64,000 nt of DNA from Cornus controversa (GCA_026545225.1 CM048845.1:2684501-2748500), one strand, 5' to 3'; counted from the first letter of the stretch, positions 21,650 through 33,179 are shown. A program made the numbers and translations. Notes: a model not told the origin generated them from the sequence alone.

Positions 21650-22701
21650 GTCACTCAACAGTGATCTGCAAAGTCTATTTGTAGCTGCTGAACATCTGCA
21701 CTCAGGCACTCATAGCCAGTAGCTAGATACTTATACTCTGCTCGGCCCATGCTCGACATATCATCCCCAGCCTCATCTAGTATATCCTTAGATGGAAACT
21801 CATCAGCAGCCAGGACATCCATATCCATGGCGTCGGGCTCGTAAGCCACATACTGACCCATAGTAGGCTCTACCTCCTGCACACTCATGTGTGACACCAT
21901 CTTGTGCCAGCTCTATAAGGTAAAATATGGGGGCGCTCCCATGGTAACCTCTGTCAACTCGAACTCAAAAGTAGCCTTTCGAAAGAAGGTTGTGATCAGG
22001 TAAGGAAATGAGAGTATTATAAATGCAACTTTCTGGTTTTTCTTTGTAATGAGCTGCTCCCAAACTTGATGAATCTGTCCCCAAATGACAAATGGGACAG
22101 AAAATCAATAGCCCATATATATGGCATACAAAGATCATCAAAAACTCTCCCCGACACTTTGTACTATGCCCAAAGGGGTGGGCATTTCTCTGAAAGATTG
22201 TGTCGAAGAACCACAAATGCCTTGGAATAAGTGACTTGCTCGTGCAGTTATGTTTGGGTTTGTGAAGCGGTCATCACAGAGCTCACACACCATCCTCATG
22301 ATGGTGAGCGGCTGTGAAAGCTGATGAAACAGATAATGATCCTCGCCCGGAGCGAGGTCCTCGGGCTCCTCGTGGGGGCACCCGATAAGTGTGGCTATAT
22401 CCTCCATAGAAATGGTGAGGGATGTGCCATCCATGCTCGTCCTCAACACACCCAGCCTAGCACAGTCGTATGTTAGGTTCTAGTAAGAGACCTGAACCAA
22501 CCGGGAGTATGCATTGTTGGTAGCCGGTGTCAACAAACTCAGAAGGCAGTGGCCTCTCAAGGCTGGCACATACTATGAAGAATGTGGGTCAGTCGTGAAA
22601 AAGGTCTCATCCACAAAATGCTCGAGGTGGAAGTCTCTGTTCTTCCATTTTCCACTAGGCATGTCTCTAATCTTGCTGGTTGGAGCTTTCGCAAGCACCA
22701 T
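21650..22701 (-). pseudogene. Env-like ORF of element C
   Basis: The ORF begins at ATG 22,701 on minus with a basic N-terminus and W-K-x-FH block. It shows LVQVSY, GVLRTSMDGTSLTISMEDIA, TLIGCPHEEPEDL (the same box as in element B), then broken WFFDT and FSVPFVIWGQ boxes. Near 21,900-21,655 an 81-codon stretch holds the acidic MDMDVLAADEF segment and coiled-coil sequence. Stops and frameshifts (about 22,585, 22,490, 22,210 and 22,138) inactivate it. Homologous through most of its length to 4659-5888 and 12,628-11,520. Confidence 0.78.
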
Positions 22702-23058
22702 TTTAGTCAAAAATTCTGATTCGGGACTTTTGTCAAACGGTTGGTGTGCACAGTGATGGCAGCCCTTTGGCTTGCCTCAAATCCAACTACAAAATTTACG
22801 CTCTGTCAATGGGTCACCTAACCTCAAACAAGTATAGACAAACCCAACAATCCTCCAATCAACCCGCAAATGGTTCCACATAATCCATAAATTCAAATGA
22901 ATGAAAACACCCAAATAAACCCTTACCTCTACTGTTCAATCGGCAACCTTAGGGATGTTGAATCTAAAGTTCAATGTGGTGATTAAGTTATGATCTCACT
23001 TTAGAAATTTGAAAGTTTGATGAAGGTGAATGATGATGATGGTGATGAATGTTGTGCT
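22702..23058 (-). other. Upstream region of env-like gene C
   Basis: A GATGATGATGGTGATGA run at 23,032-23,048 on plus reads as a C/T-containing leader on minus, like the leaders of A and B. No motif cluster is left; the region is cut at about 23,058. Confidence 0.4.
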
Positions 23059-24118
23059 TCTGCTGAAATAAGATTGGAGCACCATAAGGAGGCTTTAGAG
23101 GGCTGAATCAATCCTGCATCCAACAACTCATTTAGCTACTTTCTTAACTCCTTCAGTTATGAAGGAACCATACGGTATGGTGCTTGTGTTGGGGGCCTTT
23201 GTGGCCAGGCTCTAACTCAATCTTGTGGTCAACTACAAGCCTAAGGGGAAGTTTTTTGGGGAGTTCTAGGGACATAACATCAGAAAACTCACCAAGTATG
23301 TCCGCTACAGCATCCAGGACCTCTGCATGCACATCTGACTTGATCTCAATCAGGGTTACAAGATAAGTACATTCCCCTCTTTTCAATCCCGCTTTAACGT
23401 GTAAAGCAGAAAGTGTGCATTTACCTTTGTTGTATTTGCGATGCACCTTTAATCGCCGGTACAAAGCATAAGCTTTGCTCATCCGCAATTAGGATCCCAC
23501 CCAAGTGTGGCATCAGTGCCACCGTTGCCTTTAAAAATAAATCATTACCAAGATATCAAAGTTATCCAATGGTACTGCCATAATACTGACCTTGCCTTCC
23601 CACTCCCCCACCTTGAGAGTGACAGTAGCCATACCCTAGATAAGTTTGACTGCTGAATTGATCGCATTAATCTTGCTTATATTCTCAGAAAGCTTTAAGC
23701 CAAGATACTAAACTTCCCTTTCTGCAACAAAATTATGGAAAACACCGGTGTTAACCATAGCTAGTACCTCTTTGCCATTGAACCATGCCCACACATACAT
23801 CAACCCTTTCTGTGGTTGGGCCTCTCTATAGTAATGCCATTGAGTAATTGCAATGGATTAATTCAGGTTGGGACATCTCCTTTAGAGTCACTATCCTTGT
23901 CAGCCACAAGTGCATTAATTTTTCATGCTTAAGGCAATATTTGACATGATACAATCTACAAATGAAACAACCACTAAAAAATGGCTCAACGCCACTCGTG
24001 CTAGCTTGTTTTGGGTCCTTCTTGTAGCCGTTGGTGTTACCAACGACTTTCTTCTTCTTGTCACCTTGCTTATTGAATTTGGAGACATTCTTACCTCCAA
24101 TGGACTTCTTCTTCCTTA
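23059..24118 (-). pseudogene. Chromovirus D: gag zinc knuckle, protease and RT start, inverted half
   Basis: Read on minus from 24,118: a Lys-rich gag end, a degenerate zinc knuckle (CFICRLYHVKYC, about 24,000), the protease at about 23,760 (AMVNTGVFHNFVAEREV), then VTLKVGEWEGKVSIMAVPL, then ELPKKLPLRL before RT, ending at a PYGAPI-type box near 23,060. The protease Asp codon reads AAC (Asn) at 23,752-23,750, a loss of the catalytic residue. Stops occur throughout. It belongs to the same family as the plus-strand pol next door but points the other way. Confidence 0.8.
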
Positions 24119-26383
24119 TATACATTCTACAATTTAATGAATGATGTATTTTATAAGTACATTGATCAGTTTATCGTGGTATACTTAGATGACATCGTGG
24201 TGTACAGCAAATCCTTGGGGGATCACTTGCATCATCTGAGATGGGTGTTCTAACGGCTTAGAGAGCACCAGCTTTTCGTCAAGAAGAAAAAGTGCGAATT
24301 CTGCTGCGATGAGATCATGTTCTTTGGGTATTAGGTTAGCAAGGGCACAATCCGGATGGATCAGCAGAAGGTGCAGGTTGTAATTGACTGGCCAGCTCCA
24401 ACTAAGGTAACAGAGTTACGTTACTCTCTTGGCTTTGCTAACTACTATCGCAGGTTCATCAAGGGCTATATAAAGAAGTAAATCCCTTGATGGACTTGTT
24501 GAAGAAAGATCAAAAATGGTGATGGACAGAAGTATATGAGAATGCTTTTGAGAAGATAAAATAGGCCATTGCATCTAAGCCGGTGCTACGTATTGCAAAC
24601 TTCAGTTTGCCATTAGAAGTTCATATAGATGCATTTGATCGTGCTATTGGCGGGGTCTGGTTCAGGAGGGCCATCCTTGTGCATTCGAAAGTCGCAAACT
24701 CTAAGATGTTGAAAAAAGATACTCCACACATGACAAGGAAATGAGTGGAGTGGTTCATTGCCTTAATGATTGGAAGCATTACTTATTGGGGACTCAATTT
24801 ATTGTAGTAGCAGACAATGTTGCTAGCACCTTCATAAAAAAAAAAGAAGTTGCCCTCGAAGCAGGCACGGTGGTAAGAGTTCCTAGCAAAATTTAATTTT
24901 TCGTGGGCTATCGAAAGCAAAATCAGGTAGCGGACGCACTAAGCAAAAAAGAACTGCAAGAGTAAGTAGCTGCACTCACTACTATGTACACAAACTTCCT
25001 AGAGCGGATCAAAAAGGAAGCCACTAATGATATTGTCTATACCAAACTCAAACAACAAGTGTAGGAGGGTTTGGTTTGCATATATTGGATAGAGGGTGAG
25101 CTCCTTTATGCCAAATGTTGCAGATTATATTTTTCTAATGGCGGGGCACTGCGCAAAGAATTAATGAGAGAGATGCATGACATACAATGGGCTGGTCATC
25201 CAGGTATGGAGCAAATGCTTGCTCTCATCTCAAAAAAGTTTTACTGGCCAAAGATGGGAAGATGACTTCGAAGCCCTGTCAAGACCTATCTAGAGTGCCA
25301 ACTAAACAAGCTAGAGAAGAAGAAGGAGGCAGGGTTACTGCAACCTCTACCCATTCCAGACATACCATGGCAATCAATTTCTATAGATTTCATCTCTGGT
25401 TTACCAAAGGTGGAAGGTATAATCTATCTCTGTTGTTATTGATAGGTTCTCAAAATATGCTATATTTATCCCTACACCACATGCATGTCCTGCGGATACG
25501 GCTGTTATGTATTTACAAATATATGGTGAAGTACTTTGGCTTGCCGAAGGATATTGTGAGTGATTGTGACACTAGATTCACAGGGAGATTCTGGACAATA
25601 CTATTCAGTCTGATGGGGTCAAAATTGAAATTTTTAATAGCAAATTATCCTCAATAAATCAATTACTGGAGGAGTACTTGAGGCACTACGTCACTGCAAG
25701 TTAAAAGAATTAGGTTGAGTTGCTGGATACTATGCAGTTCTGTTACAATTTGCACAGGCATCAGCAACTAGAATGAGTCCTTTTGAGTTGGCTACGGGCC
25801 AACAGCCTCACACTCCACAAGATGTAGCAATACAGAGAACGGGTGGCAAATGTCCTACAACATATAGTTTGCAAGTTCAAGGCAGGAGTTACTTGAAGAG
25901 GCACAGGACAACCTTGCCAAGGCTGGTAGGCGAATGACAAAATATGCAGACCAACACAGGCGGCCCTTAGAGTTTGTAGTCGGTGACAAGGTGTTGTTGA
26001 AACTCACACCTCAGATCTGGAAGAAGATCAGCGGAAAAATAGTGCATCATGGCTTGATTTCCAAGCATAATGGTCCTTTCGAGGTGATGAAAAAGGTTAG
26101 TAGAGTTGCATATCATTTGATATTGCTAGATCGTCTAAAGATACACGTACTTTCTATGTCAATTTCCTCAAGCAATTTGATAAGGACTTTGTTGATGTGC
26201 GAGGCAGCAAGCCAGGAGGGCACCTCCTATCATCAGAAAATAGTTTGACAAGATTTTGGCCCACAGGACCCAGGGACAAAGTAAGAAAAATCATCGGACT
26301 GACTATTTGGTGCAATGGAAGGGTGGCAGTGAAGCAGATGCTAGCTGGAAAAGAGACGTAACACTATGGAAGTTTAAAAAATA
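24118..26383 (+). pseudogene. Chromovirus D: RT, RNase H, integrase and chromodomain
   Basis: Starting at the inversion point: LNDVFYKYIDQFIVVYLDD with the catalytic YLDD (about 24,180), RT thumb and RNase H (to about 24,960), integrase zinc region (MREMHDIQWAGHPGMEQ, about 25,160), SIDFISGLPK core (about 25,383), a SDCDTRFTGRFW box (about 25,560), a GPFEVMKKV box (about 26,070) and a chromodomain, DYLVQWKGGSEADASW (about 26,302). The chromodomain places it among plant chromoviruses and would direct integration to marked chromatin. Several frameshifts and stops make it inactive. Confidence 0.85.
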
Positions 26384-26414
26384 GGTGCGGGAAGGTTAAC
26401 AAGACTATGTATTA

Positions 26415-27319
26415 TGTTGAGATTCCATGGACATGAGCATTGAAAGCATGCCATGTAGTATATAGGAATGCCATGATTGCATTTCATGTACGTCACGCTA
26501 AGACGATGCATATGTTGGTTTGGACATTTCTACTTAGCTTAGTCGATTGCTCGCCCCTTTTTCATTTTTTCCAAACATTTCAGATAAGGCACCGACGGTC
26601 AATGGAACTTAGATATGCTAGGATCGAAGCACTCGGTCTATCATTGAAATCATCTATGTTATGTTATTCATGCCATATTTGGCAATTATTGACGTTTTGT
26701 AATTTAAATGTGGTATAAATAATATCGTTACCGTGGACATGTGTAATTCATTATGTCGGAAGTTATTGTAAATTTGTACTTAACTTCTTCATCTTTGAAT
26801 TTTAGAGACGTTTATGTTCAATTGATGGCTAAATTGTGTGGTGAACTAGATGTATACATGAAATGGAAAAAATCAGGAAATCTCGGAACACACCCAGATA
26901 GGATTATGATCGATCATAATCTCCATTACGATTAATCGTAATTTTGAGTAAAAATGGAGGCCAATTCCAGTGTGTTTACGCTGATACTTTGATTCCTCAC
27001 AAATGCGATTAATCATAACCTCAATTCGATTCCGCGTAATGAGCATTACGATTAATCGTAACTTGAATTACAATTAGCGTAATATGAAATAGACTTGTGA
27101 ATTTGAGGATGGGACTACAGTACACATATACCATAATAAGGGACCCACTTGTATGAATTGATATACATATACACATGTATACATTGTATGTATGATTATG
27201 GCTATGCTTCCGCGGTTATGAGATTTTGAATTGATTAAGGGTTTAGGTGACGGGTCACATTCAATCATCACCCTCATTTTTCTCGCTCTTAACTGAGTGT
27301 CAGAAATTGGGGCATGACA
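26415..27319 (+). repeat. Probable 3' LTR of chromovirus D
   Basis: The right end is fairly clear: GGGGCATGACA at 27,309-27,319 is the usual chromoviral LTR ending. The left end is less sure; TGTTGAG at 26,415 follows a purine-rich GGTGCGGGAAGG at 26,385. No second LTR is in the window to confirm it. Confidence 0.5.
26903..27075 (+). repeat. Palindromic motif cluster, type III, in LTR of D
   Basis: Two perfect 18-bp palindromes lie 4 bases apart: ATTATGATCGATCATAAT (26,903-26,920) and ATTACGATTAATCGTAAT (26,925-26,942). A third perfect 16-bp core lies at 27,046-27,061, and half-sites at about 27,004 and 27,070. Confidence 0.9.
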
Positions 27320-27455
27320 CGTCCCCTCCTCAACGCCTCCTTCAATACCATGTTGATACTCTTGCCGAAAAAGTTTAATTGGCATCGTAAAACACCAGCA
27401 TTGTTCATCTTGAACAGTTCTGACTACTTTTAGACTAATAATCTAATAGTTTTGG

Positions 27456-27701
27456 ATGCCTGCTGGCATTGTCAACCGTAACCATTATGCCAAAGTGAAC
27501 ACCGATTCTAGTACCAATGTCTACATCAAAGAAATAGGTAATGCTCGAGTTAGTATCACCAGTTTTGGATCGAATCAAGTCTTCGAGGTGGATCAAGGCC
27601 ATTCCAGCAACGACAATGCTGGTGTTTCCATCGTTGTCAATGCTGAGAACTCACGTCATCTTGCCTTCGTAGTACTAGAGCCACCTCTGCTCAAGCTTTG
27701 A
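27456..27701 (+). CDS. Hypothetical 81-residue ORF
   Basis: An ATG-to-TGA frame of 81 codons with balanced, non-repetitive composition, polar with alternating hydrophobics (GNARVSITSFGSNQVFEVDQ), ending EPPLLKL. I do not recognise the family. It lies between the end of the chromovirus D LTR and the Tat element, in what seems to be non-TE sequence. It could be the last exon of a host gene or a gene fragment; upstream frames are closed by stops. No signal peptide or membrane segment. Confidence 0.35.
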   Translation: MPAGIVNRNHYAKVNTDSSTNVYIKEIGNARVSITSFGSNQVFEVDQGHSSNDNAGVSIVVNAENSRHLAFVVLEPPLLKL

Positions 27702-28400
27702 GAATTCGACATCACCTTACTAAGTTCCATCTCTCTTTCCCTCAATATATTTCTACCTCAAGTAATATGAAAGAGAAAAATGAAATAAACACTATGTTTG
27801 CGTTGTTGATTCGGTGAATTTCAACCTATACTGAATTTTGCAGTTTATGAGATAAATTTGTGAAAAAATGAGTTATTAGAGAGGCACTAATACCGTATAA
27901 ATGCTCTCTCTCTATTTGTAAAACTTCTAAGGGACATTTTGGTGATTTCGTATTATATTTAAGTGGATTAGTGAAGAAAGTTAGGCTAAGGGGTGTGGTT
28001 TGCAACTTTTTAATATTATAGAGGTGTTTTTGGGTTGAGTTGATAGTTCAGTGCACAAAGTGAGTTCATGGGAATGTAAGGCAATTTGGCCTAAATTATT
28101 TTGCAAAGACAATAATTTTAATGAATTGAAAAGGAAAACCATCCTTAAAGCTTGTATATGCATAAGTTATGATTTCTTTCTAGCACTTACCATTCATTCC
28201 CATTAGTTTCTTAATGAAAATTACAGATATGTATATCATTTACATACATGTAACATATTTTTGTCACATATGAATATATACTAATATTACATATACATAC
28301 AAATAAATGTCAACATGGACCAACATAAGAAAATTGACAAGTATATAATAAAGTGTAAAAAGGGTACATCACCACTTGCCTCTGAATTTTTGAATTTGAA
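27702..28400. other. AT-rich DNA, no gene seen
   Basis: Between the small ORF and 28,400 there are only short AT-rich frames. Nothing recognisable. Confidence 0.5.
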
Positions 28401-28481
28401 TTATTGATCTGCATAGGCTGCCTCTTGTTCTTTTTCTTTCCTCTTCAATCTGCAGATAGAAACATCTCTATCAGGATCCAT
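28401..28481 (-). CDS. Possible short exon, MDPDRDVSIC...
   Basis: On minus an ATG at 28,481 opens a 26-codon frame with charged, coding-like composition (KRKEKEQEAAYADQ) to TAA at 28,401. An AG acceptor-like TTTTAG precedes it. It may be the end of a host exon on the minus strand or chance. Confidence 0.18.
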   Translation of the reverse strand: MDPDRDVSICRLKRKEKEQEAAYADQ

Positions 28482-28589
28482 CTTATACTAAAACCCTACT
28501 TCCTAAAATTATAATGTGTAAATATGCTTTATTACATGTCATTATGTGTGTATATTATAGGTATCCTTACAATGCAAATAGATTTATTG

Positions 28590-28594
28590 TGCCT
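28590..28594. other. Target-site duplication TGCCT, left copy
   Basis: TGCCT directly abuts the left LTR and is repeated at 37,811-37,815 directly after the right LTR. Confidence 0.9.
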
Positions 28595-29061
28595 TGTAGA
28601 TGTTTGAAACGATAATTACTACACCATTTTGAACACTAAACTCAATAAAATAATAAAAGGATATTTCACACAAATGAAATATATTTGCGTGCTCTTCTTT
28701 CCAAAACATAGGAACAATTAGATCCCCTTTTACAGTTAAGTGTCTTCCCCTTTTATACCCATGTCCTTGCCCTTGACCTTGTCTCTTTCTGCCCCGGGTT
28801 TACCCACTTGCGGAGGGTCTTATCTGTTTGAAGCGTGAGGTGGGCTAGGCTATGATGGCCTATACACCTATTTCATCTTCTGATCTTATCTTGTTAATTG
28901 GGACTGGTGGGCTTGGATTCATTTTACCCCTTAGGCTTGGGGTGTGTGTGGATTTGTATAGACTAGCGGATTGGGCTTTCGTTTGGGGCCACGGATGATG
29001 GGTTTTACACCCTTTAGGCCAACACCATTATTTTTGGGCCTACACTTCCTTTGGGCCTACA
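28595..29061 (-). repeat. 3' LTR of Tat element
   Basis: 467 bp, minus-strand start TGTAGGCCCAAAGGAAG, end at TGTAGATG (plus). It differs from the partner by substitutions and small indels (for example a 30-base segment near 37,425-37,455 missing here), giving a moderate age since insertion. Confidence 0.92.
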
Positions 29062-29354
29062 CCATGCCCTCAATTCCATTTATTTTCGAAAGATGAAAAG
29101 GGAGGGAATTAAGTCTGGGTATCCAAACGGTTGTGACATTTGGGTTGGTTTGTGAGTTTTTAGGAGTCGCTCTGAGTTCCCTATATAAAGGGTGATGTGA
29201 AATGAGGCTACTTTTTACTGATTTCATTATAAAAACTCTCAGTTTGTTCTGGGGTTTGTGAAAGTCACCATTCATTATAAAAACTCTCAGTTGGTTCTGG
29301 GGTTTGTGAGAGTCATCATTTCTCGCTTTATTCTTCTATTCTGAGGTTAGTGTT

Positions 29355-31670
29355 TTGTTTGACTGTTATTATTATTGCTTTCCTTTTGGACTGTGTTGTC
29401 ACGTTGAAATGAGGGGAGAGGAGGGTACGTTGAGTAGTGGTGAGTCTACCAGTGGGAGTGATGGTAGTTCTGGGTCTGGGTTTGATACTGGAGGTAGGGA
29501 CGAAGGGAGTATAAAGGTTATGGGTGAGGTATCACATGATCAAAGTCAGAGAGAGGGGCAGGTTATTGTTGAGGAGGGTGGTATGTCCAGGGCTGTGGTT
29601 TCTGGGTTTACAGGGCGTGTTGTGGGTGTGAGGCCTGAAGATCCAGAGCCTTTTGATTTTTAGGGTAGAAATGACAGCTTTAGTTTAGAGAAATTGCATA
29701 GGGATAGGGATATCCCTTCAAATGTTTCTCTTAGGCACTACCCTACCACGTGCAATTTTCGTTCGAGTGAGGGCATGAACGAGGGGGAGTTGCTTCTCTC
29801 GGTAGGTCACCTTCTGGCCCTTCAATTCCCCCTTCATCTATTCTATCATTTGGTGTTGAACACGCTCGGTCTGGCGCCACTGCAAGTTAACCCAAATTTT
29901 TCAGGGTGATTTCATGTCTGCTGGCCTTGAACTGCACCTGTTCATTAAACTTGGATTTTAATGATTTACTAATGTGTTATCGTGTGGTCAAGATAAAAGA
30001 GGAGTGAGGTCGGTACCACCTATTTCCCAAATTGTGTAGGGCGATTTGCAGCAAGAAACCCTCTTCTGATAAAAGGTGGAAAGGGAAATTAGTCGTGGTA
30101 AGGGGTAACTAGAGTGTACCAAGCTCAGAGAGGTTTCCTATCCCTAAAAAGTTTCCACACTTAGATACTTGGTCCTTTGAATTCTTGTGTGCTCGTGGTT
30201 GCTTCAATTTGTGGTGTACTGATTTATTTGTTTGATTCTTGCATAGCGTAACTTTATCATTCCTACAACCAAGGAGATTAGTCGTGCGAAGGTCTTGCAA
30301 GCCAGTGTGTGGTGTGACCTTCCGAGCGCAAAGAAGCTCTTGGTTCCTGCAACCCTAAGGCTTATCGCGCAGTAGGTTTCTGAGGTGGCCACCATGAGCA
30401 TCCTAGTTACCGTTAGACTGCCAAGGGCAAGAAGGCTATGGAGCAAGATTGCAGTACCTTTATGCCCTTGGGTTCAAGTGAAGCGAAGGCAAGTTTAAAG
30501 AGAAAGGCTCCAGTGACGGAGCCAGCTGAGCTAGGTGTAGGGGAGGAGGAGAGGGCTTAGAAGCGCGATCGAGCGGGCAGAAATACTGAGGTATATGATC
30601 CTCATTCGGGAGGAGCAATCTTGACTAGGGCTGGGCCCATTCGTTCGGTCGCTCTTGTTGGTACGAGTACCTCTACTGCTGCTGAGCCTTGGGTACCTCG
30701 ATTGGTGAAGCCCAATGGAGCTGTCTTGACGGTGGAGGACTCTAGGTTTCATGATGTGAACACCTGCCGCTCGATCACTCACGGTATGTGGCCTCCAAGG
30801 GATTTGCAGGCTATGGACGAGATTGCTTTGGTGGATCTCCTCGACATGGCACTGCTTTGTTCTCAAAAGGTATGAACGTTGACTCACTCACTTGGCAGCA
30901 TTCTTAGTTTGCTTTGCTTGTAAGGGTTGTAATAAGAATTTTTCTGTGCAGAGTCATTTTGCCACTATGCTGTTGTGTCGGAGGGTAGATTATGTCAACA
31001 CGTTTGAAGAACATTGAAGAGGAGAACTGGAGGATCTCGGAGGAAAGTACCAAGATAGCCAGTAGGCTAGGGGCCGAGGTGGATGCAATGGCAACCGAAA
31101 AGGCTAGGCACAAGGAGACGAAAGACAAACTAAAAAGATACTTTGACACTTATACAAAGGCGAAGAAGGAGCGGGAAATAGCTGAGGCAGGGGTGTCTGA
31201 GCTTGGAATCGTAGCAGCTCGAGCTGCCGAGTTGGAGGGGGTTAATCAGTCCATTCTCGAAGCCAGCCATAAGTTGGAGGTCACAGTTCAGGCGCTTTTC
31301 TAGAGGATGTTACGGATGTGTTAAGTTAGAAGTGCCATGTCATACTGGAAGGGTTTCAAGGATCAAGGTGCTGAGAGTCTGGTTTAAAAAGGCGGTCCTT
31401 CTGAGTGTGATCAAGAGGCTGGGATGATCGACCGTGCGTATGAAGACCCTTAGATCACTGCTGGTGAAGGGGTGATCATGGATCTGCTAAAGCCAGTACT
31501 TGTAGACTTCGCTGCAGTTATGGCTCAGGAGGTGCTAGACGAAGGCCCCGAGGCTTCTGCTGCGGTGCCACAGGAAAGATCCGGCGATGGGCCTTCTACT
31601 ATTCATGCTCAGCCCAGTGAGCGAGTTGACCCTACGGTGGGGGATGCAGCAAACCGGGCGGAGGCTTAAG
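29355..31670 (+). pseudogene. Antisense accessory ORF of Tat element (gypsy-type transposon-associated protein)
   Basis: On plus, opposite to gag-pol, lies a long coding remnant. An N-terminal Ser/Gly/acid-rich part starts near 29,355. One frame continues past TAG (29,661) into LHRDRDIPSNVSLRHYPTT and FPLHLFYHLVLNTLGLAP (about 29,820-29,880). Later come KRWKGKLVVVRGN (about 30,072) and a domain ending ...LLDMALLCSQK at 30,869, then a Lys/Glu-rich coiled coil (30,992-31,303, KNIEEENWRISEESTKIASR). It resembles the putative gypsy-type transposon domain family, known as antisense or extra ORFs in Tat elements. Function is unknown. Several stops and at least two frameshifts. Confidence 0.65.
30870..30951 (+). 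other. Likely intron in the antisense ORF
   Basis: AAG|GTATGA at 30,869/30,870 and TTTCTGTGCAG ending at 30,951 bound 82 bases that are T-rich near the acceptor. The coding-like sequence resumes after it (SHFATMLL) and then, after a one-base shift, joins the coiled coil. Splicing is inferred. Confidence 0.45.
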
Positions 31671-32089
31671 TTCTTGCACTATTTTTCCCTTGTAATTTTC
31701 CTCTTTTTTGTTGTTGTTCTTTTTTTGTGTTGGCTGGCGTAACCTGTACTATGACTGTTTCGTTCGATAAATGGGAATGGAAAGTTTTTGCAAGTGTGTG
31801 CCATGATTGTGTGTTTGAATTTATGCTTAATATGTTCGTTTTGCTTAACTTGCCATTTTGCTTGAACTTGTGTTGTGGTATGCATTGCTTGGTTGTATAT
31901 AGCTAACTGTGTTGGTTAGTCTGGCATCGGGCTAATCATGCCTGCATGCCTTAAACTAGCAGGTGGGTTGTTCAGCCAATCCCTCTGTTCTGTTCGATAT
32001 TGGGGCCTTTCGGCTATGTTCTTAATTGTACAGTTCTCTTTTATTAAAAGATATACAAGTAAAAAACTTGTTCATTGTTCGAAGTTGAC

Positions 32090-33130
32090 TATACATAGTA
32101 CTTCTTTAGGTGGGTGGTGTTCCATGGTAATTTGATGCTCGCTCCATCGCTGACTCGCTTTAGTGATTTCTTCGGTTACTTCATAAGGTCCTTCCTAGTT
32201 GGCTGATAGTTTCTCAGCTTTTACTTTAGTGGTGCCTTCCATTACTTTTCACAGCACCCAGTCGCCTATTTGGAAGGATCTGTACTTTACCCTTTTGTTG
32301 TAGTTGTTAGCATCTACTAGTAAAAGGCCAGTCGGATGAGCGCAGCATCTCTTCGTTCGTCCAGGAAGTCCAGGTTGCATGCCAGGGCACGGTCGTTCTC
32401 TTCGGGTTAGAAAAGTTCCGTTCGAAGTGTTGGCAGGTCAACTTCGGTGGGTATCACGACTTCTATTCCGTAAGTCAGACTAAATGGAGTCTCTCCGGTC
32501 GGGCGTCTAGGTGTTATTCAATATGCCCACAGAACGTTCGGTAACTCCTAGAGCCATTTTCCTTTGCGGTCTTCTAGCTTGTTTCGCAAGCAGCTAAGCA
32601 TTGTTTTGTTGGTGATTTTGGCCTGCTTGTTGCCTTGCGGGTTCCATGAGGACTTCTTCTAGTTGATACCATATCGTCGGAAGAAGGTTTGTACAACACT
32701 CCCAGCAAGATTTTTCCCATTATCTGTGGTGATGGATTCGAAAATCCCGAATCTCCAGATGATTTTTGACCAGATGAACTTTTTGATGTGGACTTGGGTG
32801 ATAGACGCATAGGCCTTAGCTTCGACCCATTTGGTAATGTAATATGTGGCCAGGAGTACAAACTTCTTATTTTCTGCTGCTCCGAGTAGTGGACCGACTA
32901 AATCCATGGCCCACTGGGCAAAGGGCCAAGGGCTGATGGTCATATGGAGCTCTTCAGACGGTTAGTATAAGATATGGGCATGCCGCTGATATTAAGGGCA
33001 TTTGAGGACGTACTGTCGTGCCTCTTGGGCGATATACGGCCAGAAATACCCCTATAAGAGTACCTAGTGAGCAAGTGACCTGCCGCCCGAATGGTTTCCA
33101 CACTTTCCGCTATGGATTCAATTTAACAAT
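32090..33130 (-). pseudogene. Tat integrase (decayed, catalytic Glu lost)
   Basis: On minus: remains of the HHCC region at about 33,110-32,985, the core from 32,943 (SPWPFAQWAMDLVGPLLG with the first Asp, FVLLATYYITKWVEAKAY), the second Asp in ITTDNGKNL (about 32,720), then NKQAKITNKTML at about 32,635-32,600. There the usual catalytic Glu codon reads AAA (Lys). A GPYEV-type box lies at about 32,195. Stops and frameshifts are frequent. Downstream (lower coordinates) is the antisense ORF region. Confidence 0.83.
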
Positions 33131-33179
33131 TGCAGCTTCAGTTGGTGAGACGCACCTGAGGTACGGGGCTGAACTTTGA

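Larger units (their letters stand above)
18785..23058 (-). mobile_element. Athila-type element C, 3' part, minus strand
   Basis: Env-like ORF (22,701 downwards), conserved 3' non-coding DNA, polypurine tract and LTR read on minus as in elements A and B. The 5' part ends abruptly at about 23,058, where chromovirus RT sequence starts. The LTR end abuts copia sequence near 18,780. Confidence 0.82.

Noticed and set aside
23032..23048. GATGATGATGG run as a protein acidic tract
   Set aside because: No open frame around it; it reads better as part of the minus-strand leader of element C.
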